64,000 bases of DNA from Thermococcus celer Vu 13 = JCM 8558 (GTDB lineage: Archaea > Methanobacteriota_B > Thermococci > Thermococcales > Thermococcaceae): NCBI RefSeq assembly GCF_002214365.1, contig NZ_CP014854.1, forward strand, positions 62,001-126,000. The letters are read 5' to 3'. Both the position numbers and the translations under genes were made by a program. Positions within the stretch are counted from its first letter, which is position 1. Each line of letters starts with the position of its first letter. Below the pieces are notes generated by a model that ran no database searches, was not told the origin of the DNA, and saw only the letters and a program-made list of their open reading frames with translations. Below are positions 62,796 through 64,000 of this stretch, in pieces.

Positions 62796-63821
62796 TCATC
62801 CTTCAAAGGTTATTATCCTACCCCTTTCACCCAGATCTTCGGCTATTCTTATCAGCTCGTTCAGCTTGGCGATGGAATCCGAGCGAAGTACCATCGCCGG
62901 ACAGCGGAGACCCACTGCAAGGTGGGCCAGTGCCTCGTCGGAGGACTCGTAGCGAGCCTCCGCGAGGATGGGGGTTATCCTCTCCGACTTGGCATCGTTC
63001 ACGAGGTTGTATAAGTCGGTGAGCGTACCGAGGTTTATGGGTTTTACGGACAGGGCGTTGTAGTAGCGCCTGTCGAGTACATCCTTCTCGCGGAAGAGGT
63101 GTTCGCCGTCGACGAACACCCCGTGGGTGCCCGCTATCAACTCGAGGAAGAGCTCCTCGTTGCCAAGGGGCTTTATGTAAGCCACGTTGTTGTCCTCGAC
63201 TATGGAGAGCACTTCCTCCATTCCCATGGGAACCTTCTGCACGAGGCCGAGGGCGACTTCGAGGCCGAGTTCATCGGTGGCCCTCTCGGTCGCCTCCGAA
63301 AAGGCCTCCACGGTTCCACCCCGTGCATACTCCAATACCTTATTGAGGGCATCGACGACGTCGGTTATCTCCATCAAATCCCTGACCATCACGTAGTAGT
63401 CGAAGCTCTCCCCCCTCGCCATCTCCAGTATGGGGACGGGCAGCTCGGTCGTGAAGGTGCCGCCTATGTAACCGTAGAGGGGCATCCTCTTGACGCCCGC
63501 GGCGGCCTTGGCGGCGGCTATCGAAACCGCCAGCGCGGTGTTGGCACCGATGTGACTGAAGTCCTCGGTTCCGTCTATCTCCCAGAGGTAACTGTCTATG
63601 AGCTCCTGCTCGCTGGCGTCGAAGCCCATGAGCTCGGGTCCGATTATCTCGTCCACCTCGCTCACGGCCCTGTGGGCCTCGGCTATGTACAGGGCCGGGT
63701 TCTCATCCACGGGGGCGGCGAACCTTCCAAAGCCGGAGCTCGTTACGACGTCCACTTCAACGGAGTACCTGCCCCCCTTGAGCACCGTAACCCTGCCAAT
63801 TACGTTCTCTATTACCGTCAT
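62796..63821 (-). CDS. enolase-like protein
   Basis: This 341-residue protein has the enolase N-terminal domain (RGxxTVEVDV-like GGRYSVEVDVVTSSGFGRFA, IGANTALAVSIAAAKAAA, PLYGYIGG) and a barrel that ends early, about 90 residues shorter than true enolases of roughly 430. Metal-binding Glu and Asp positions of the barrel are hard to recognise (SLGGxE-type motifs are missing or changed), while IKPLGNE and ILAEARYESSDEALAHLAVG roughly follow the normal chain. It is probably a non-catalytic or altered paralogue kept in the ribosomal operon between rpoK and rps2. Confidence 0.75.
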   Translation of the reverse strand: MTVIENVIGRVTVLKGGRYSVEVDVVTSSGFGRFAAPVDENPALYIAEAHRAVSEVDEIIGPELMGFDASEQELIDSYLWEIDGTEDFSHIGANTALAVSIAAAKAAAGVKRMPLYGYIGGTFTTELPVPILEMARGESFDYYVMVRDLMEITDVVDALNKVLEYARGGTVEAFSEATERATDELGLEVALGLVQKVPMGMEEVLSIVEDNNVAYIKPLGNEELFLELIAGTHGVFVDGEHLFREKDVLDRRYYNALSVKPINLGTLTDLYNLVNDAKSERITPILAEARYESSDEALAHLAVGLRCPAMVLRSDSIAKLNELIRIAEDLGERGRIITFEG

Positions 63822-63827
63822 TTTTCA

Positions 63828-64000
63828 TCAGCTCGGCCTGATTACGGTTAGTGGGATCACTCCCTTCTCAAACTCAAGCAGTGCGGCCTCGAGCGGCGTG
63901 ATTCCTTCCGGGACGTCGATGAGCAGGGGTGCGCCCATCGCTATCTGGAGCGCCCTCGCCCCTATAATGCGGGCCTTTTCAAACCTCGTGTACCTGAACA
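63828..64000 (-). CDS. rpoK: RNA polymerase subunit RpoK (start cut by window edge)
   Basis: This 57-residue small RNA polymerase subunit, homologous to bacterial omega and eukaryotic Rpb6, reads [20 protein letters not shown] and ends [10 protein letters not shown]. The first base of its ATG would be position 64001, just outside the window, so only that base is missing. It precedes the enolase-like gene by six bases. Confidence 0.94.
   Translation of the reverse strand, partial: FRYTRFEKARIIGARALQIAMGAPLLIDVPEGITPLEAALLEFEKGVIPLTVIRPS

Overview
The window reads as chromosomal DNA of a hyperthermophilic euryarchaeon of the order Thermococcales, most likely a Thermococcus. The evidence is the gene set: a cupin-type glucose-6-phosphate isomerase next to an ADP-dependent glucokinase, a tungsten aldehyde oxidoreductase, a pyrolysin-like protease, the mannosylglycerate operon, Mrp/MinD-type HypB, archaeal r-proteins (L44e, S27e, L40e), aIF2-alpha, Nop10 and RpoK. 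Genes are preceded by Thermococcus-style GGTGA/GGAGG ribosome sites and by BRE/TATA promoters, and many neighbours share 4-base ATGA overlaps. Functions are assigned by reading the sequences; no database search was run.

Layout. 1-530 is gene-free and dense in hairpins. 0.5-9 kb holds upp, a MATE transporter, PEP synthase, an STT3-like membrane glycosyltransferase with an alpha/alpha-toroid tail, and a divergent membrane protein. 9.2-17.7 kb holds a 1,421-residue secreted subtilase, a DUF424 protein, an NMD3 homologue, a CoA-dependent NAD(P)H oxidoreductase and an MFS transporter. 17.8-21.6 kb is an AT-richer cassette (16-Cys ferredoxin, tungsten oxidoreductase, small unknown protein, MoaD-like carrier) flanked by decayed genes. 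21.7-23.8 kb returns to typical genes. 23.8-28.8 kb is a second AT-richer stretch: a secreted coiled-coil protein, a QueG-like Fe-S protein, an IS607-type element and a TrmB-family gene without its DNA-binding end.

28.7-37.8 kb is a [NiFe]-hydrogenase maturation region: a cysteine desulfurase, hypE, hypF, hypD-hypC, a maturation protease and hypB-hypA, with mobA in opposite orientation. Matches to the SurR recognition sequence lie just upstream of several TATA boxes here and also overlap the promoter of the CoA-dependent oxidoreductase, so hydrogen and sulfur metabolism are probably controlled together. 50.1-52.5 kb encodes a nickel/cobalt ECF transporter, a plausible metal supply for the same hydrogenases, behind a NikR-like inverted repeat.

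38-48.7 kb contains a TPR protein, RNase Z, a TraB-family protein, two small RNA/zinc-binding proteins, the sugar genes pgiA and glkA with TGM-type regulator sites, and the mpgS-mpgP-manC-manB operon, which turns hexose phosphates into the compatible solute mannosylglycerate. 52.6-55.1 kb is a translation operon (L44e, S27e, aIF2-alpha, Nop10, PAC2). 55.2-61.8 kb mixes a rubrerythrin-like protein, a small winged-helix regulator, a split LysO exporter, alanine aminotransferase, tRNA-Ser and tRNA-Cys, a frameshifted phosphoesterase, a flippase, a FUN14 protein and a PadR regulator. The right end carries L40e, tRNA-Leu, S2, an enolase-like gene and RpoK, which is cut by the window edge.
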